DNA of 64,000 nt from Shewanella basaltis. Lineage in GTDB: Bacteria > Pseudomonadota > Gammaproteobacteria > Enterobacterales > Shewanellaceae. Numbering within the stretch: the first letter of the stretch is position 1; every line of letters starts with the position of its first letter. A program made the position numbers and the translations under genes. The stretch lies in the NCBI RefSeq assembly GCF_023283885.1, contig NZ_JAKILA010000003.1, forward strand, positions 124,001 through 188,000, written 5' to 3'. Positions 1-9,134 of the stretch are shown here, in pieces. The notes beneath the pieces are model-generated. The model was not told where the DNA came from. It did no database searches and was given only the letters and a program-made list of their open reading frames with translations.

Positions 1-504
1 GCCGTCTTTTTTGACTTTCCACTCGTCGGCATTATGGCTAAATAACAAACCACTAAAATGAGTTACCCAGTCTGATTTACGCAATTCAATTTTGTCACCA
101 AGGCCAGGGGTTTCTTGGTGTGATAACGTGCGAACCCCGAGCACTTTGCCTTCATTGTCTATACCAATAATCAGCTTAATTTCACCGCTATAACCATCGG
201 GCGCTATCGCTTCAATGGCAATCGCAACGGGTTGCTGGTTTTTATAAGCTAAGTAAGCTGGCAATGCATTTTGGCTGCCAAGTAACTCAGGCGAATGCAC
301 CAAAATGCATTGTTCAAATAATGCATTATCATGCAAGGATGTTGGAATGACTTGAGTTAAGGTTTCTGTGAGTTGTTTTTGTTGTTGAATTGCGATGGTG
401 TCGTGAGTCATCGAGTTAACAAGGGCCACTAAACCGGTGCAAGCTAGGGCAAACAAGCTTAATAGCAGCCCGTTTTTTATCATCGGATTATCATTTAGAG
501 ACAT
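1..504 (-). CDS. rnfG: RnfG/RsxG, electron transport complex subunit G (partial, C-terminus outside window)
   Basis: RnfG is the periplasm-facing flavoprotein subunit of the Rnf/Rsx complex and carries a covalent FMN. The visible 168 codons start with MSLNDNPMIKNG and contain one N-terminal membrane segment (about residues 9-28). A periplasmic FMN-binding-type region follows, with the family-typical stretch SHQETPGLGDKIE around residue 140. The FMN-attachment Ser/Thr motif would lie beyond the window edge and cannot be checked. The start is two bases after the rnfD stop, so it is co-transcribed with rnfABCD. The family assignment rests on sequence resemblance and operon position, and is strong. 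Confidence 0.93.
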   Translation of the reverse strand, partial: MSLNDNPMIKNGLLLSLFALACTGLVALVNSMTHDTIAIQQQKQLTETLTQVIPTSLHDNALFEQCILVHSPELLGSQNALPAYLAYKNQQPVAIAIEAIAPDGYSGEIKLIIGIDNEGKVLGVRTLSHQETPGLGDKIELRKSDWVTHFSGLLFSHNADEWKVKKDG

Positions 505-506
505 GG

Positions 507-1559
507 TTAATTTCCTGTGCGATGACCGTAACTGCGTGGACGAATGTAGTAATCGATAAATGGTGCGCACATGTTGGCAAGCAACACTGCAAATGCAACC
601 GCATCAGGGTAACCACCAAACGTTCGGATCACGTAAATTAATACACCAATCATGGCACCAAAAATTAAACGCCCACGAGGACTGGTTGCCGCGGTCACTG
701 GATCTGTTGCGATAAAAAATGCCGCCAACATGGTTCCACCACTAAATAGATGCATAATAGGGCTGACAAAGGTATCTGGGCTGATCAAAAATCCAAAGCT
801 AGCACAGACAAATAAACTGGCAATAATCGCTCCGCTAATATGCCAACGGATCACTTTTAGCTTTAGCATGATGACACCACCGGCGAGGTAGGCCATATTT
901 ACCCAAAACCATCCTTCGGCTGCCATACCTGAAAATATCGGCTTGGACATACTTTCAGTGGTGGTTAACCCCATAGATAAATCAGTTTTAAGTGTATCTA
1001 GTGGCGTCGCCATTGTGGTGCCATCAATGCCCAAGCGAAAATGCTCAGCTAAATAAGGGGCATTGAGTTCAAATATGCTCTGCAAGCTACTTAAAACATC
1101 TGCCTGGTGAAGTGCAAGTGTTTGAGGTGCAACCCAAGAGGTCATTTGCACTGGAAATGAAATTAATAACAAGACATAAGCAGCCATAGCGGGATTAAAT
1201 ACGTTGTTACCTAAGCCGCCATATAGTTGCTTTACAATAACGATGGCAAACAGGGTACCAATAACAATTAACCACCAAGGTGCCAAGGGTGGGATAGCAA
1301 CAGCAAGGAGTGCTGCCGTGACTAAGGCGCTGTTATCAGCCAATGTCGCTTTGATATTTTTGTGACGTAGCTTCATGACAGCAGCTTCTGCACAGTATGC
1401 AATGCTCACTGCTAATACTAATTGGATTAATGTACCAAAACCAAAATAATAGCTTTGCACTGCTAAGCCAGGGATCAAACACAGTGCAACCCGTTTCATC
1501 ACGGTATTGGTGTGTAAATTTGTGCTCACATGCGGAGATGAGGCAATTTTAAATGCCAT
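507..1559 (-). CDS. rnfD: RnfD/RsxD, electron transport complex membrane subunit D
   Basis: Integral inner-membrane subunit of the Rnf/Rsx complex, homologous to NqrB. The 350 residues hold about ten hydrophobic helices. The conserved [13 protein letters not shown] stretch is near residue 75 and [15 protein letters not shown] near residue 115. The motif [11 protein letters not shown] near residue 183 is where family members attach FMN covalently to a Thr. The C-terminal part has [17 protein letters not shown] and [16 protein letters not shown], both characteristic of the RnfD/NqrB family. It lies between rnfC (2 bp upstream gap) and rnfG (2 bp downstream gap), consistent with translational coupling. 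Length matches the usual 350-360 residues. Confidence 0.96.
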   Translation of the reverse strand: MAFKIASSPHVSTNLHTNTVMKRVALCLIPGLAVQSYYFGFGTLIQLVLAVSIAYCAEAAVMKLRHKNIKATLADNSALVTAALLAVAIPPLAPWWLIVIGTLFAIVIVKQLYGGLGNNVFNPAMAAYVLLLISFPVQMTSWVAPQTLALHQADVLSSLQSIFELNAPYLAEHFRLGIDGTTMATPLDTLKTDLSMGLTTTESMSKPIFSGMAAEGWFWVNMAYLAGGVIMLKLKVIRWHISGAIIASLFVCASFGFLISPDTFVSPIMHLFSGGTMLAAFFIATDPVTAATSPRGRLIFGAMIGVLIYVIRTFGGYPDAVAFAVLLANMCAPFIDYYIRPRSYGHRTGN

Positions 1560-1561
1560 GA

Positions 1562-4033
1562 TTATTGTTCCTCTTGCTCAGCATTTTGTGCGAGCTTTTT
1601 AGCTTTGGCTTTAGCGATGGCCGCCGCGACTTTAGCCTTTTTAATTTGTTCAGGACTGAGATCTGCACCTGGTTTTTGATCGCTACAATCAGCTGGCTGT
1701 TCTGCAAGCTTATTTTCGGTGGGCAATATGTGCAGCTCATTGAGTGTTGCTGTATCAGCAATAGGCGATGCTAAACCGGCGTCATCTTGTTGTGTAACAT
1801 GCTGCAGCGCGGCTTTTTTGGCCTTAGCTTTGGCAACAGTTAAGGCAACACGGGCTTGCTTATCATCAATTGCCGTAACTGTTGTAGGCTCACTTTCTTG
1901 CGGGCTTGTAGTGCTGGCTTCTTGCGAGGCTTTTTTGGCCTTAGCTTTGGCAACCGCTAAGGCAACACGGGCTTGCTTATCATCAATTGCCGTAACTGTT
2001 GTAGGCTCACTTTCTTGCGGGCTTGTAGTGCTGGCTTCTTGCGCGGCTTTTTTGGCTTTAGCTTTGGCAACAGCTAAGGCAACACGGGCTTGTTTATCAT
2101 CAATTGCCGTAACTGTTGTGGGCTCACTTTCTTGCGAGCTAGTAGTGCTGGTTTCTTGTGCGGCTTTTTTTGCTTTAGCTTTGGCAACCGCTGCGGCAAC
2201 ACGGGCTTGTTTATCATCAATAGCCGTAACTGTTGTGGGCTCACTTTCTTGCGGGCTAGTCGCGTTGGTTTCTTGCGCGGCTTTTTTGGCTTTAGCCCTT
2301 GCAACGGCTGCGGCAATCATGGCTTTTTTATCATCTTCAGCATTGTTTGTTGCGACTGGCACCGAACTTGTGTTGGCTTGCGCTGCTTTTTTTGCTTTTG
2401 CACGCTCTATGGCAGCATTAACTGCGGCTTTTTTTGGATCGGCTGCGGTTGGTGCGACCGAACTGGATGCCTCTTCGGAGTTTACATGTGATTCAGTTTG
2501 TGCTTTTTTAGCTGCAATACGCGCCATTGCCGCAGCAACAGCATCTTTATCACTTGCTTTCATGTTTGCTTGACGTTTAGCTGCAGCCTCTTTGGCTTTT
2601 GCTTCACGGGCGTTTTTCTCATCTTCTAAACGCTTTAAGCGGGCTTCGAAGCGGATTTTAGCCTGTTCTGCTTGACGTTTCTCTTCTGCTGCTGTTTTTA
2701 AAGCCGATTTAGCAACACGATAATATTCCACCAATGGGATGTCACTTGGGCAAACATAGCTACAACAGCCGCATTCTATACAGTCTTTTAAGTTAAAGCT
2801 GGCTGCTTTGTCGTATTCTTGTGCTTTTGAATGCCAAAACAGTTGCTGTGGCAGTAATAGCGCAGGGCAGGCTACAGCACATTCACCACAACGGATGCAG
2901 GCTTTTTCGTCTACATCTGGGGCGATTTCGTTAGGGCTTGGCACTAATAAGCAGTTAGTGCCTTTTAGAATGGGCACATCTAAATCTGCTAAGGCATACC
3001 CCATCATTGGGCCGCCGACAATGACTTTTTGATCGATTGATGTTGTAAAACTCACGCTCTGTAGTGTGTCGGCGACAGTTGTGCCTATTGGGATCCAATA
3101 ATTACCGGGGTGACCAATGTGCTCACCAGTTAGTGTTACCACACGTTCAATAAGTGGTTTGCCATGATATATCGCATCTTGAATTGCGTAGGCTGTGCCA
3201 ACGTTGTGAACGACAATCCCAAGTTGAGCGGGAATTGCACCACTGGGTACTTCTTTACCGGTAATAATTTGAATAAGCTGTTTTTCACCACCAGATGGAT
3301 ACTTAGTCGGTATCACGGTTACCCTAACCATATCTTGGGGTAATGAAGAACGGCTTATTGCGGCTTTCATGGCGTGTGCGGCTTCGGGTTTGTTATCTTC
3401 AATTGCAATGATTATCCGCTGCGGGCTTAACAAATGATGAATAATAGCAACGCCAGCGATAATTTCGTCGCTGTGATCGCGCATTAACCGATCATCTGAG
3501 GTGATATAAGGCTCACACTCAATGCCATTGATAATCACTAAGTCAATTTCGCTGGCTGGGTTAAGCTTTACATGGCTTGGAAAAGCCGCGCCGCCCATAC
3601 CTGCAATACCCGCCTGCTTAATTTTACCAAGGATCTCTGCCTTTGATAATTGCGCTAGGTTACTGGTGGTTAACTCGCACCAGGTGTCTTGACCATCAGA
3701 TTCAATGATGCAGCTTAATGTTGGTAACGAAGAAGGGTGGTTAGTTGCATGTTGTTCAATTGCGACTATTTTTCCTGATGTAGGAGCATGAACGGGTAAA
3801 TAAGTAAAACCGCTACCTTCAGTCAGTACTTGTCCCTTGAGTACAGTATCGCCAACCGATACTGTTAATGTAGCTTGCTCACCCACTAATGGAACAGGCA
3901 CAACAAAACGTTTAGCAAGCGGTAAACGTGCAATGGCAGATTGATTAGACAGTGTTTTAAATTGAGGAGGATGTATCCCGCCAGGAGATTGCCACAAGAC
4001 TCCTTTATCAAGTTGCTCTAATAACGTTAGCAC
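1562..4033 (-). CDS. rnfC: RnfC/RsxC, electron transport complex subunit C with long repetitive Ala/Lys-rich tail
   Basis: Peripheral subunit of the Rnf/Rsx complex, thought to be the electron-entry (NADH/ferredoxin-side) module. Residues 1-450 carry the conserved core: a barrel-sandwich-like N-terminus, [10 protein letters not shown] and [16 protein letters not shown] in the nucleotide/FMN-binding region, then two 4Fe-4S motifs [12 protein letters not shown] and [12 protein letters not shown] near residues 380 and 419. From about residue 450 to 823 the protein is a charged Ala/Lys-rich tail with coiled-coil character. It contains near-identical 39-residue repeats ([15 protein letters not shown]... 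[15 protein letters not shown]). Many gammaproteobacterial RnfC proteins have such tails of variable length; this copy is longer than the roughly 740 residues of E. coli RsxC. It overlaps the rnfB stop by 7 bp. Confidence 0.96.
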   Translation of the reverse strand: MLTLLEQLDKGVLWQSPGGIHPPQFKTLSNQSAIARLPLAKRFVVPVPLVGEQATLTVSVGDTVLKGQVLTEGSGFTYLPVHAPTSGKIVAIEQHATNHPSSLPTLSCIIESDGQDTWCELTTSNLAQLSKAEILGKIKQAGIAGMGGAAFPSHVKLNPASEIDLVIINGIECEPYITSDDRLMRDHSDEIIAGVAIIHHLLSPQRIIIAIEDNKPEAAHAMKAAISRSSLPQDMVRVTVIPTKYPSGGEKQLIQIITGKEVPSGAIPAQLGIVVHNVGTAYAIQDAIYHGKPLIERVVTLTGEHIGHPGNYWIPIGTTVADTLQSVSFTTSIDQKVIVGGPMMGYALADLDVPILKGTNCLLVPSPNEIAPDVDEKACIRCGECAVACPALLLPQQLFWHSKAQEYDKAASFNLKDCIECGCCSYVCPSDIPLVEYYRVAKSALKTAAEEKRQAEQAKIRFEARLKRLEDEKNAREAKAKEAAAKRQANMKASDKDAVAAAMARIAAKKAQTESHVNSEEASSSVAPTAADPKKAAVNAAIERAKAKKAAQANTSSVPVATNNAEDDKKAMIAAAVARAKAKKAAQETNATSPQESEPTTVTAIDDKQARVAAAVAKAKAKKAAQETSTTSSQESEPTTVTAIDDKQARVALAVAKAKAKKAAQEASTTSPQESEPTTVTAIDDKQARVALAVAKAKAKKASQEASTTSPQESEPTTVTAIDDKQARVALTVAKAKAKKAALQHVTQQDDAGLASPIADTATLNELHILPTENKLAEQPADCSDQKPGADLSPEQIKKAKVAAAIAKAKAKKLAQNAEQEEQ
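1807..2395 (-). repeat. In-frame 117 bp tandem repeats in rnfC
   Basis: Units of 117 bp (39 codons) recur head-to-tail, with the Ala-Lys-rich block recurring at about 1808, 1925, 2042, 2159 and 2277. The units from roughly 1808 to 2277 are close to identical in DNA. The outermost unit towards 2395 is more diverged. Each unit encodes an Ala/Lys helix ([10 protein letters not shown]) followed by a Ser/Glu/Thr linker. The period is a multiple of three, so unit gain or loss preserves the reading frame. Confidence 0.9.
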
Positions 4034-4605
4034 GCTGTTTCCTCTTGCTCAGAATGGATCACCTTGACTGGAATGGTGTTTAATTTCCAATCCCAGTTTT
4101 GTATTGTTGTTTCTACTGGGATCATATCGATACAATCAACAGGACAAGGCTCAACACATAAGTCACAGCCTGTGCAATCTTTAGCAATTACCGTGTGCAT
4201 TAATTTACCTGCGCCTAAAATGGCATCTACTGGACAGGCTTGAATACATTTGGTGCAGCCAATACATTCATCCTCACGTATGTACGCCACTTTTTTTACT
4301 GCCGATTGGGCTTGTGCATTTAATGGTTCTTCATCGACACCCATTAACTCAGCAATTTTTTCCATGGTTGCCGTGCCACCAGGAGGGCATTTGTTGATAT
4401 GATCGCCATTGGCAATGGCTTCGGCGTATGGTCTACAGCCAGGATAACCGCATTGACCGCATTGGGTTTGTGGTAGCAAGGCTTCAACCTGATCGACAAC
4501 CGGATTACCTTCGACTTTAAACTTCTTAGAAGCAAAGCCTAAAATCACCCCAAACACTAACGCCAATAGAGTTAACACGGCAACGGCAATGAATATACTT
4601 GTCAT
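4027..4605 (-). CDS. rnfB: RnfB/RsxB, iron-sulfur electron transport subunit B
   Basis: Iron-sulfur protein of the Rnf/Rsx complex that passes electrons between the soluble and membrane subunits. One N-terminal membrane helix (about residues 4-24) is followed by the FeS domain [16 protein letters not shown]...CPPGG. Two ferredoxin-type 4Fe-4S clusters follow, [12 protein letters not shown] and [13 protein letters not shown] start at the ATG giving [10 protein letters not shown], because the upstream extension (MRGWLIN) only exists by reading back over the rnfA stop. With this start rnfB begins 1 bp after rnfA. Its stop overlaps the rnfC start by 7 bp. About 192 residues, the normal family length. 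Confidence 0.96.
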   Translation of the reverse strand: MTSIFIAVAVLTLLALVFGVILGFASKKFKVEGNPVVDQVEALLPQTQCGQCGYPGCRPYAEAIANGDHINKCPPGGTATMEKIAELMGVDEEPLNAQAQSAVKKVAYIREDECIGCTKCIQACPVDAILGAGKLMHTVIAKDCTGCDLCVEPCPVDCIDMIPVETTIQNWDWKLNTIPVKVIHSEQEETAC

Positions 4606-4606
4606 A

Positions 4607-5185
4607 TTAATTAACCAGCCCCGCAAATCCCATAAAGGCTAAAGACATTAAACCCGCGGTAATCATTGCAATTGCGCCACCTTTAAACGGAACGGGCACA
4701 TCTGCAGCGGCCAAGCGCTCGCGCATGGCAGAGAATAAAATTAACACGAGTGAAAATCCAACTGCAGCACCAAAACCATAAATGGCTGATTGAATAAAAT
4801 TGTGATCTTCATTAACGTTAAGCAAAGCGACACCAAGCACTGCGCAGTTTGTGGTAATAAGGGGCAAATAAATCCCTAATGCACGATGTAATGATGCACT
4901 CGTCTTTTGTACGACCATTTCAGTAAATTGGACTACTACAGCGATAACCAAAATAAAGCTCATTGTTCTTAAGTAGCTCAAATCAAAGGGCTGCAATAAA
5001 AAGGTGTTGGTGAGATAGCTCAAAATTGAGGCAAGGGTTAATACAAAAGTGGTTGCCATTGACATGCCAATTGCAGACGCTAATTTGCTCGACACCCCCA
5101 TAAAAGGGCATAGACCTAAGAATTTAACTAGGACGAAGTTATTAACCAGTACTGTACCGATTAATAGAAGAAGGTACTCTGTCAT
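4607..5185 (-). CDS. rnfA: RnfA/RsxA, electron transport complex membrane subunit A
   Basis: Small integral-membrane subunit (192 residues, six predicted helices) of the Rnf/Rsx complex, homologous to NqrE. The N-terminal half has [18 protein letters not shown] and the C-terminal half has [14 protein letters not shown]. Both contain the conserved Cys/Asn positions of the RnfA/NqrE family, where an intramembrane Fe centre is known. It is the first gene of rnfABCDG here. The 139 bp upstream contain the terminator of the preceding gene and presumably the operon promoter, for which I see no convincing -35/-10 pair. Confidence 0.97.
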   Translation of the reverse strand: MTEYLLLLIGTVLVNNFVLVKFLGLCPFMGVSSKLASAIGMSMATTFVLTLASILSYLTNTFLLQPFDLSYLRTMSFILVIAVVVQFTEMVVQKTSASLHRALGIYLPLITTNCAVLGVALLNVNEDHNFIQSAIYGFGAAVGFSLVLILFSAMRERLAAADVPVPFKGGAIAMITAGLMSLAFMGFAGLVN

Positions 5186-5250
5186 TGCTTCATTTATTTG
5201 ACCAATAGATCCTAGTATTATCTAAGGTTTAGCGCTGAGAAACAACGGAT

Positions 5251-5285
5251 AAAAAATAAGGTTAAACAGAAATAGTTTAACCTTA
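5251..5285 (-). terminator. Rho-independent terminator after the GGDEF-EAL gene
   Basis: An 11 bp perfect stem (TAAGGTTAAAC pairing at 5257-5267 and 5275-5285) with a 7-base loop. On the minus strand it is followed by a T-rich run (TTTTTT from 5256 downwards). It lies just past the stop of the minus-strand gene ending at 5325 and separates it from rnfA. Confidence 0.8.
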
Positions 5286-5324
5286 GAATAAAAAAGCAAA
5301 TTTAACGCAATGCTAACTTTTTGT

Positions 5325-7223
5325 TTACTGTTTTTTGACCAGTATTTCAGGTTTGGCAATGTAGTACCCTTGCAAACCGTCTACTAATAATTTTTCTAGC
5401 GTCAGTTTTTCATCTTGTTTTTCAACACCAGTTGCAATTACTCGAATACTGATGCGTTTTGCGATGTCGACCAGCATACGGACAAAAAATTTATTGTTGT
5501 TGTCTTGTTCGATGTTATCACTGTAACTACTGTCTAGTTTAATAAAGTCTGGTCGCACTTCGCGAAAAAATTTAAATGATGTAAAGCCTAAGCCAAAACG
5601 CTCAATAGCGACTTTAGCGCCCACTTTATGCATTTCGCACACAAACTGACGGCTAGACACTAAGTTTGCTTGCATGCCAGATTCATTGAGTTCAAAAATG
5701 ATCCTTGAAGCAATATGACGGTGCTTAGTGAGTAAATCTTTTAACCAAATGGTAAATCCATCCTGCAGTGCCGACAAAGCACTGATATTGACCCCCATAT
5801 TACCGAGAATACTGGGGTTTTCTGTTAGCATTTTGATGGTTTGAATAACAATCATCTTGTCTAATTCGACATTCAGACCATAGCGCTCAGCCATGGCAAT
5901 CACTGTTGTGGTTGGTAAATATTTTCCCTCAGCATTGTGAAATCGTGCTAATAATTCTCGATAAACATCGGTTTGGTTATTACAAGGCTGAATAGGTTGC
6001 TGGTAAAAGCTGATACTTCGATGATTTATTAAATCGTCAATGGTGAGTTTCCAATGATCTTCACCAATTTTTTCATCACCAGAGAGTTTTTCTAACTGAT
6101 AATAACGGTTAGGCCCTAATGTTTGCGCAATGCTTACAGCAGTGTCTGCTAATGCCATTAAGGTCAATGGTTCACAGCCTTCTTTATAAGGTACCATACC
6201 GGCATGAGCAATAGAGTCGCTGCGGGTACTTTGCGCATATTCATCGAGGTGACGTTTTAGCTGCTCTAAACATTTTTCACCTTCTTTTAGGGTTAAGCTG
6301 TCAACAAACACGGCAAAATCACCACTGGATACTCTAAAACATTCGTTTACACCTAGAGATGAAATAGCTTTACGGATACAAATAGCCAATTTAGCTAAAT
6401 AATCATCGCCAGCTGCTCGACCATGTAATTGATTGATGTTAGCTAGCTCAGCAGCTTTGACCATAATCAATACACCATATTGCTGTTTGTCAGATTGACT
6501 GAGTTCTTCTAAGTGCTGAGTAAAGCGTTGACGGGTCGAAAACCCTGTGACGGGATCCTGATAAGCCGCTTTGGTGAGTTGCTCGTTTTCTTTTTTGACC
6601 CTGTCTAGACTTAATTTTAATTGGCTTCGACAGGTTTCAAGGGCATTGCCTAAAGGCCGTAGCACTCCGGGAAAACGCGAACGTTCAAGGGCTAAAAATG
6701 ACAGGTCAGGAATATGTGTTATGTATTCAGCCGCATACTTAATGCGTGATTTATGTAATTGCATCAAGGCTGCAAACAGAACCATTAATAAAAAATACGC
6801 AGCAATTAATAGTGTGGCAGTTTCTGTTAACTCATCAATACTTTGAGATAATACGCTGGTTGTATCTAAGCGAACCTGTAATCGTGCATTAGGTAAAGTC
6901 TGAACATGCCCTAATTCCACATCAAATAATTGACTTGCATAGTCACCACTTTGTTGTGACAAACTGCCATGGGTAAAGTTGTAACTGCTGTCGGTATTAT
7001 GGATAAATTGGAAAAATTGAAAGGTAAAGTCTTGCGACATTTGTTGATAAAGCGCTTCACCGTTACCATCCCAGCTGCGATATGATTGAACATATTGCAA
7101 GTAGTTTGTGCGGGCAACTTCTCCCTCGATTTGCACTTCATTATTTTCAACAGAATATATTCGGAACAACAATAAGCCGAAAATAATAAATAAAACCAAT
7201 TGAAAGGATTTTGATAAGCCCAT
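5325..7223 (-). CDS. Membrane GGDEF-EAL protein with degenerate catalytic motifs (CsrD/LapD-like)
   Basis: A 632-residue membrane signalling protein. TM1 is near residues 7-22, a periplasmic sensory region of LapD/MoxY-like size follows (about 25-135), TM2 is near 138-158, then a linker helix. The GGDEF-type domain (about 215-375) has RVSSGDF where active cyclases have GGDEF. In the EAL-type domain (about 390-630), EAL is ELL, and the metal-binding DDFG is replaced by ERFG, although KLD and QGY are kept. It is therefore unlikely to make or degrade c-di-GMP and may be a receptor or effector, as known for LapD (c-di-GMP binding) or CsrD (RNase E-dependent sRNA turnover). Which of the two it resembles more cannot be settled by eye. 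It is a single-gene unit with its own terminator. Confidence 0.85.
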   Translation of the reverse strand: MGLSKSFQLVLFIIFGLLLFRIYSVENNEVQIEGEVARTNYLQYVQSYRSWDGNGEALYQQMSQDFTFQFFQFIHNTDSSYNFTHGSLSQQSGDYASQLFDVELGHVQTLPNARLQVRLDTTSVLSQSIDELTETATLLIAAYFLLMVLFAALMQLHKSRIKYAAEYITHIPDLSFLALERSRFPGVLRPLGNALETCRSQLKLSLDRVKKENEQLTKAAYQDPVTGFSTRQRFTQHLEELSQSDKQQYGVLIMVKAAELANINQLHGRAAGDDYLAKLAICIRKAISSLGVNECFRVSSGDFAVFVDSLTLKEGEKCLEQLKRHLDEYAQSTRSDSIAHAGMVPYKEGCEPLTLMALADTAVSIAQTLGPNRYYQLEKLSGDEKIGEDHWKLTIDDLINHRSISFYQQPIQPCNNQTDVYRELLARFHNAEGKYLPTTTVIAMAERYGLNVELDKMIVIQTIKMLTENPSILGNMGVNISALSALQDGFTIWLKDLLTKHRHIASRIIFELNESGMQANLVSSRQFVCEMHKVGAKVAIERFGLGFTSFKFFREVRPDFIKLDSSYSDNIEQDNNNKFFVRMLVDIAKRISIRVIATGVEKQDEKLTLEKLLVDGLQGYYIAKPEILVKKQ

Positions 7224-7287
7224 AAAACATCCGTTCCTTACGAGTTGTCAATGTGTAGTCTTTCAGTACAAGCAAAGCTATCTAGTA

Positions 7288-7540
7288 CTAGGGTCTGTTG
7301 CTTTTCAGGTTTTTTTGCTGCAGCCAATTGTTGGCCATTTCTTATATACAACTGCGCGGCAAAAACTTTGAGCAGTAGTTATGCTACATAAAAAGTCGAC
7401 CACGCAGTAAAAACGTATTAGTCATTGTTCAATGACGCTTTGTAAATAAAGAGTTGCTTAGATGATTAGGCATCAATCCAACTCGATTAACACGTTTTAA
7501 TTCGAACAACATTCAGCCAGCAAAGAACAATACGCCCTAG
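7288..7540 (+). repeat. MITE-like inverted-repeat element, copy A (diverged)
   Basis: A 253 bp element bounded by CTAGGG...CCCTAG. The ends match copies C and D: CTGTTG near the left end, AGCCAGCAAAGAACAA near the right end. The interior keeps landmarks such as TTGTTGGCCATT and CTACATAAAAAGTCGA. It is shorter and more diverged than the ~280 bp copies, with an internal deletion. No open reading frame; it would need a transposase in trans. Same orientation as copies C and D. Confidence 0.85.
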
Positions 7541-7705
7541 GGAGTAGTGTATATTCTAACCAATAATATTATAGCCGACATATTATTAAATTATAATTAA
7601 CCAAAAGGACTATTATAGTAAGAAAAACAAGATTATGGACTAATGGGTTACGTTTATCGAGTAGGAAATGTGCTTAAACACCGGATGGGGGTAGAAGAAT
7701 GACAA

Positions 7706-7781
7706 TGGCTCCCCAGACTGGACTTGAACCAGTGACATACGGATTAACAGTCCGCCGTTCTACCGACTGAACTACTGGGGA
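7706..7781 (-). tRNA. tRNA-Asn(GTT), copy 5 of array
   Basis: 76 nt including encoded CCA. The cloverleaf can be drawn: acceptor TCCCCAG/CTGGGGA, anticodon loop CTGTTAA with anticodon GTT, T-loop TTCAAGT. It is identical to the four other copies and farthest from the promoter at 8233-8261. Confidence 0.98.
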
Positions 7782-7809
7782 ATTGGTCATTATCATGCTT
7801 AGGTTGAAA

Positions 7810-7885
7810 TGGCTCCCCAGACTGGACTTGAACCAGTGACATACGGATTAACAGTCCGCCGTTCTACCGACTGAACTACTGGGGA
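7810..7885 (-). tRNA. tRNA-Asn(GTT), copy 4 of array
   Basis: Identical 76 nt tRNA-Asn sequence with anticodon GTT and encoded CCA. It is separated from its neighbours by about 25-30 nt AT-rich spacers of unrelated sequence. Confidence 0.98.
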
Positions 7886-7912
7886 AACGTAATTTCAAAT
7901 GTGTTATCTCGA

Positions 7913-7988
7913 TGGCTCCCCAGACTGGACTTGAACCAGTGACATACGGATTAACAGTCCGCCGTTCTACCGACTGAACTACTGGGGA
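7913..7988 (-). tRNA. tRNA-Asn(GTT), copy 3 of array
   Basis: Identical 76 nt tRNA-Asn sequence, anticodon GTT, CCA encoded. Middle gene of the five-copy array. Confidence 0.98.
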
Positions 7989-8011
7989 ATTGATATCGAA
8001 ACTGTTAGCGT

Positions 8012-8087
8012 TGGCTCCCCAGACTGGACTTGAACCAGTGACATACGGATTAACAGTCCGCCGTTCTACCGACTGAACTACTGGGGA
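8012..8087 (-). tRNA. tRNA-Asn(GTT), copy 2 of array
   Basis: Identical 76 nt tRNA-Asn sequence, anticodon GTT, CCA encoded. The spacer to copy 1 is 33 nt. Confidence 0.98.
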
Positions 8088-8120
8088 ATTACGTTAACAT
8101 CTCTTTGTACTTTACTAAAT

Positions 8121-8196
8121 TGGCTCCCCAGACTGGACTTGAACCAGTGACATACGGATTAACAGTCCGCCGTTCTACCGACTGAACTACTGGGGA
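8121..8196 (-). tRNA. tRNA-Asn(GTT), copy 1 of array (promoter-proximal)
   Basis: Identical 76 nt tRNA-Asn sequence, anticodon GTT, CCA encoded. First gene of the array, about 36 nt downstream of a strong sigma-70-type promoter. The transcript presumably covers all five copies. Confidence 0.98.
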
Positions 8197-8232
8197 AGCG
8201 TTTTTAGCAATGTATTGCTGAGAACGGAGCGC

Positions 8233-8261
8233 ATAGTAAAACGCTCTGGTAACTGAGTCAA
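8233..8261 (-). promoter_or_regulatory. Sigma-70 promoter of the tRNA-Asn array
   Basis: On the minus strand TTGACT (8256-8261) and TACTAT (8233-8238) are separated by exactly 17 bp. They are followed by a GC-rich discriminator (GCGCTCCG), as usual for stable-RNA promoters under stringent control. No comparable promoter is seen in the spacers between the tRNA genes. Confidence 0.75.
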
Positions 8262-8420
8262 CTCGAGTTATAAAAAAAAATGCATTTATGTGACTAATTG
8301 GTTATCAAATACGCATCGTGAACGACTTTTGGGCATTTGTGTCGATTTTTGAACAATGAATAGAAAATGAATCACTTAGTTGATTATGCCTGAGCAATTT
8401 AGGAGTTGTGGGATATTTAC

Positions 8421-8475
8421 GGATTACGGATTACGGATTACGGATTACGGATTACGGATTACGGATTACGGATTT
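8421..8475. repeat. Heptamer tandem array GGATTAC x7
   Basis: Seven perfect head-to-tail copies of GGATTAC (8421-8469) followed by a partial unit. The array lies in non-coding DNA between the tRNA-Asn promoter and MITE copy B. It is likely a length-variable (VNTR) locus. Confidence 0.95.
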
Positions 8476-8653
8476 AAAGATGAGTAGATTAAAAAGAGGG
8501 GGGTTACTCTCACTTAACGCTAAACGGGCCCGTTATGCATTTACTGGGGCGTCAACTTGCATTTGATTATGGCTAATTTACGCAAGCTAAATACTTTGCT
8601 CCTTGAGTTAAGCCAGTTTGTTTATGGCGTTCAAAATAAATCTCAGTGGCTTT

Positions 8654-8948
8654 CTAGGGCCTGTTGATCTTTGCTGGTTGAATTTTGTTCGAGTTAAAAA
8701 CGTGTTAATCGAGGCGAATGGATTGTAGCCTAGTCACCTAAGCAACTCTTTATTTGTAAAGCATCGTTCAACAAAGAGTAAAACGTTTTTAGCCGAACCC
8801 TGTGGGCAGCGTTTGTTGGTCATTTTTACTACGTTATCGACTTTTTATGTAGAATAACTACACCTCAAAGTCTCTGCCGCGCACTTGTATATGAGTAATG
8901 GCCAACAATTCGCTGCAAAAACAACCTTGAAAGGTCAACAGGTCCTAG
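8654..8948 (-). repeat. MITE-like inverted-repeat element, copy B
   Basis: A 295 bp element bounded by CTAGGGCCTGTTGATCTTT and the inverted AGGTCAACAGGTCCTAG. It is the reverse complement of copies C (34560) and D (55264) over nearly its full length, with slightly more divergence and a small insertion. No coding capacity. With copy A in opposite orientation it brackets the tRNA-Asn array. Confidence 0.92.
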
Positions 8949-9134
8949 GACTGGGAATCAAAATGCTTCAATTGTTGTTAACTTGAGCTAATTTCTTTTT
9001 TGCTCCTTTTAAGCAAACTATTACCCTGTGTTTTGTGTAAAGATTCAAATGTAATTAAATTTCATCAAAATTTTCTTACGTTTTTATGAACCTTAAATAT
9101 GCGCTATCCCGCACCCACATTGATGTTTTTAGAG

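Noticed and set aside
1719..2573. 284-codon open frame on the plus strand opposite the rnfC tail
   Set aside because: It is the antisense shadow of the repetitive Ala/Lys-rich region; its Ala/Leu repeats only mirror the rnfC repeats, and there is no ribosome binding site or family match.
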